Of a stretch of 7,401 nt of DNA, positions 5,652 through 7,401 are shown in pieces; positions within the stretch are counted from its first letter, which is position 1; each line of letters starts with the position of its first letter. Source of the stretch: Peptococcaceae bacterium. GTDB taxonomy: Bacteria; Bacillota; DSM-12270; Thermacetogeniales; Thermacetogeniaceae. The notes beneath the pieces were generated by a model. It was not told the DNA's origin and ran no database searches. It worked only from the letters and a program-made list of their open reading frames with translations. The position numbers and the translations under genes are program-made. Location of the stretch: positions 16,708 to 24,108 of the forward strand of contig PKYJ01000123.1 of assembly GCA_003132605.1 (NCBI GenBank). Reading direction: 5' to 3'.

Positions 5652-6848
5652 CTACCACCTCGAACTCAGGATATGTTCCGCCACCTGCCGGGCACACCCG
5701 TCTGCGTTCAGGATCTCGTCCAGGCCTGGCGAGGGGATGACGGCATGACTACTCATCGCTCCCTCAACAACCTTGGCTATTGATAGGAATGGTATCTTTC
5801 CCTGCAAGAAACCCATCACTGCCACCTCGTTGGCGGCGTTCAAGACCGCTGGCATGGTGCCGCCGGCCTTCCCTGCCTCAATGGCCAGAGCCAGGCAATG
5901 AAAGGTTTCCAGGTCAGGTTTGGCGAAAGTCAACTGCGCCGCCCCGGCCAGATCGAGTGGTTCCAGCCGGTTGGCTATGCGTTCCGGAAACATAAGCGCA
6001 TACTGGATCGGCACCCGCATGTCCGGCCGCCCCAGTTGGGCGATCACCGCCCCGTCCTGATAAACAACCAGGCCGTGCACGATGCTCTGCGGATGGATCA
6101 GCACCTCTATGTCAGGGTAATCAACATCGAACAGCCACCTGGCCTCGATGACCTCCAGGCCCTTGTTCATCAGGGTGGCCGAATCGATGGTGATCTTCGC
6201 CCCCATCTGCCAGGTCGGATGCCTGAGAGCCTGCTCCGGCGTCACATCCCGCAACTGCTCCCCGGTCATGCCGTGAAAAGGCCCGCCGGAACCAGTTATA
6301 ATCAGTCTGGCAACTGAGATGTGCCCGCGCCCGCCAGGGCGGGCCCCCGCTCGTCTCTCGCCTCTCAATAAACACTGGTGGATGGCGGAATGCTCGCTGT
6401 CCACGGGTATTACCTGCACCCCCCGGCTCTCAGCAGCACTCATTACCAGGGAACCCCCCGCCACCAGGGCCTCCTTGTTGGCCATGGCCACAGTCTTGCC
6501 ACTGCTTATGGCCTCCAGCGTGGGAACCAGGCCGGCGATCCCGCTCACGGCCACCAGAATGAGGTCTGCGTCGGGCAGGCTGGCCAACTCTTTCAGGCCA
6601 GCGGGACCCGGCAGGCAAACAACGCCGCTCCCACGGGAGCGCCGCCCGAATTCCTTGGCCGCAGCCAGGTCCGCCACCGCGGCAAAAGGTACGCCGTGAG
6701 CCGCCACCTGTTCCTCGAGCAGTTCTATATTCTGATTGGTGGCCAGCCCGACCAGTTTGAACCGGTCCGGAAACCATCCGATCACTTCCAGAGCCTGTTT
6801 CCCGATAGACCCGGTAGATCCGAGCACAACCACGTTCTTTCGGTCCAA
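5652..6848 (-). CDS. dxr: 1-deoxy-D-xylulose 5-phosphate reductoisomerase
   Basis: First committed enzyme of the MEP isoprenoid pathway: NADPH-dependent rearrangement and reduction of DXP to MEP, 398 residues. The NADPH-binding motif GSTGSIG is at 10-16 and ANKEAL at 123-128. The metal ligands and active site appear as D150 and E152 (VDSEHSAI), E232, S187 in GSGGPF, H210 (RHPTWQMG), W213, S223, N228 and K229 (SATLMNKGLE). Numbering is one more than E. coli after residue 186. The loop between E152 and S187 is long and rich in Arg/Gly (about 162-176). The start is TTG at 6846-6848: a TAA stop lies directly before it in frame, and AGGTGG (6857-6862) is 8 nt upstream. An extended -10-like element lies about 80 bp upstream. 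Confidence 0.97.
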   Translation of the reverse strand: MDRKNVVVLGSTGSIGKQALEVIGWFPDRFKLVGLATNQNIELLEEQVAAHGVPFAAVADLAAAKEFGRRSRGSGVVCLPGPAGLKELASLPDADLILVAVSGIAGLVPTLEAISSGKTVAMANKEALVAGGSLVMSAAESRGVQVIPVDSEHSAIHQCLLRGERRAGARPGGRGHISVARLIITGSGGPFHGMTGEQLRDVTPEQALRHPTWQMGAKITIDSATLMNKGLEVIEARWLFDVDYPDIEVLIHPQSIVHGLVVYQDGAVIAQLGRPDMRVPIQYALMFPERIANRLEPLDLAGAAQLTFAKPDLETFHCLALAIEAGKAGGTMPAVLNAANEVAVMGFLQGKIPFLSIAKVVEGAMSSHAVIPSPGLDEILNADGCARQVAEHILSSRW

Positions 6849-6910
6849 TTAGGCGCCCACCTTTTTAGGATGTGCGAGGTGAGAGGTTAGAGAATCCTCG
6901 GCTCGACCAA

Positions 6911-7060
6911 TTACCTTACGAGCGCAATTATACCATATAGAAGCAGGAGGCCGATGCCAAGACGCAGGTTGCCGGCGAACAACAGCCGGCCAGGATCACT
7001 ATCGCCAGCCTGACTAGCATCAAAAGGCCACGCTCCAGCAATGGAGACAAGCTCTTTCAC
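6911..7060 (-). CDS. Possible small single-pass membrane protein between cdsA and dxr (hypothetical)
   Basis: A 49-codon ORF starts at a GTG (7058-7060) two bases after the cdsA stop and ends 62 bp before dxr, filling most of the gap. The product has a polar, acidic first half (KELVSIAGAWPFDASQAGDS) and a hydrophobic stretch at 34-48, flanked by R33 and R49, that looks like one membrane segment. I recognise no family. In favour: near-perfect packing in the operon and a plausible soluble-plus-membrane layout. Against: the only Shine-Dalgarno-like sequence (TTAGGAG) runs into the GTG, so translation would depend on reinitiation after cdsA, and short ORFs in GC-rich DNA are common. The gap also carries a GCCGGC/GCCGGC stem (6971-6990) within this frame. 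Confidence 0.4.
   Translation of the reverse strand: MKELVSIAGAWPFDASQAGDSDPGRLLFAGNLRLGIGLLLLYGIIALVR
6927..6935 (-). promoter_or_regulatory. Possible extended -10 promoter upstream of dxr
   Basis: The minus strand reads TGGTATAAT, a TGn extended -10 fused to a perfect TATAAT, in an A/T-rich patch about 80 bp upstream of the dxr start. No good -35 lies at 17 nt; a TTGGCA occurs at 22 nt, which is too far. Extended -10 promoters can work without a -35. It lies within the candidate small ORF, whose Tyr-Gly-Ile-Ile codons alone would give this sequence, so chance is a real alternative. Confidence 0.35.
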
Positions 7061-7062
7061 TC

Positions 7063-7401
7063 CTAACGGAATAAAAGCAGCTTCAGATAAAGATATGCGA
7101 CTGGAGCGCTGAAAAGAAGACCGTCAAAACGGTCGAGGACGCCCCCGTGGCCCGGTATCATGATACCGGAGTCTTTCACGCCAGCCATCCTCTTTAGAGC
7201 CGATTCCACCAGGTCGCCCACCTGTACGAAAATACCGATCAGCAGGCTCAACGCCACAGTGTCAAAATAGGTGCCTATCGGGTGCAGTCTCTGAAAAATA
7301 AGAGCGGCGCCAACGGTCATCAGCAGGCCGCCAGCCACTCCCTCAAGGGTTTTTTTCGGGCTCAGGGCAGGGCATAAGGAGTGCCTGCCCAAATAGCTAC
7401 C
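7063..7401 (-). CDS. cdsA: Phosphatidate cytidylyltransferase (3' part, cut by the window edge)
   Basis: The last 112 residues of CdsA, the membrane enzyme that makes CDP-diacylglycerol from phosphatidate and CTP for phospholipid synthesis. The frame is open to the window edge, so the N-terminal part lies outside; the TTG at 7392 is internal. SPKKT at 14-18 matches the family's SPKKTWEG region. The full CdsA signature is present at 67-93: SALKR, then KDSG, then IPGHGG, then DRFD, including the Asp residues that bind metal in the family. Membrane segments flank the signature (about 22-37, 47-60, 94-109), and the protein ends LKLLLFR. In Bacillota it normally follows frr and uppS and precedes dxr, as here. 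Confidence 0.96.
   Translation of the reverse strand, partial: GSYLGRHSLCPALSPKKTLEGVAGGLLMTVGAALIFQRLHPIGTYFDTVALSLLIGIFVQVGDLVESALKRMAGVKDSGIMIPGHGGVLDRFDGLLFSAPVAYLYLKLLLFR

Overview
The window is one stretch of a housekeeping operon, read entirely on the minus strand. From right to left the genes are cdsA (3' part only), a possible 49-residue small membrane ORF, dxr, rseP, ispG, proS, a 447-bp non-coding gap, nusA and ylxR/rnpM. The order cdsA-dxr-rseP-ispG-proS-...-nusA-ylxR is the conserved Bacillota (Firmicutes) arrangement. The moderately GC-rich sequence, GTG/TTG starts, strong AGGAGG-type ribosome binding sites and a four-cysteine YlxR suggest a clostridial lineage, perhaps a Peptococcaceae/Desulfotomaculum-like relative. 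The lineage is an inference; no database search was possible.

Right part (7401 to 3532): five tightly packed genes for envelope and isoprenoid metabolism. CdsA makes CDP-diacylglycerol. Dxr and IspG are two steps of the MEP isoprenoid pathway, which supplies the carrier-lipid precursors. RseP is an intramembrane site-2 protease. ProS charges tRNA-Pro. Junctions are a 4-nt gap (dxr/rseP), a 10-nt gap (rseP/ispG) and a 14-nt overlap (ispG/proS), so co-transcription is likely. The 214 bp between cdsA and dxr hold a candidate small ORF and a possible extended -10 promoter for dxr.

Middle (1377 to 1823): in this operon family the slot usually holds rimP, and in many Bacillota also polC. Neither is present. 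Next to proS are a 23-bp perfect inverted repeat and a long imperfect hairpin that contains the proS stop codon; together they resemble a non-autonomous IS200/IS605-type palindromic element. Next comes a good sigma-A-like promoter facing nusA, with a 6-bp dyad in its spacer. It is followed by a leader of about 220 nt with several competing hairpins, an AGGAGG and a hairpin of the type I associate with the start of rimP.

Left part (1376 to 20): nusA (transcription elongation/termination factor) and ylxR/rnpM (RNase P-binding regulator) overlap by 62 nt, which is unusually long. Only 19 bases lie beyond the ylxR stop, too few to identify the next gene (ylxQ or infB would be expected). No tRNA, rRNA, CRISPR array or intact transposase is visible, and no canonical intrinsic terminator was found. 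The most notable area is the proS-nusA gap.
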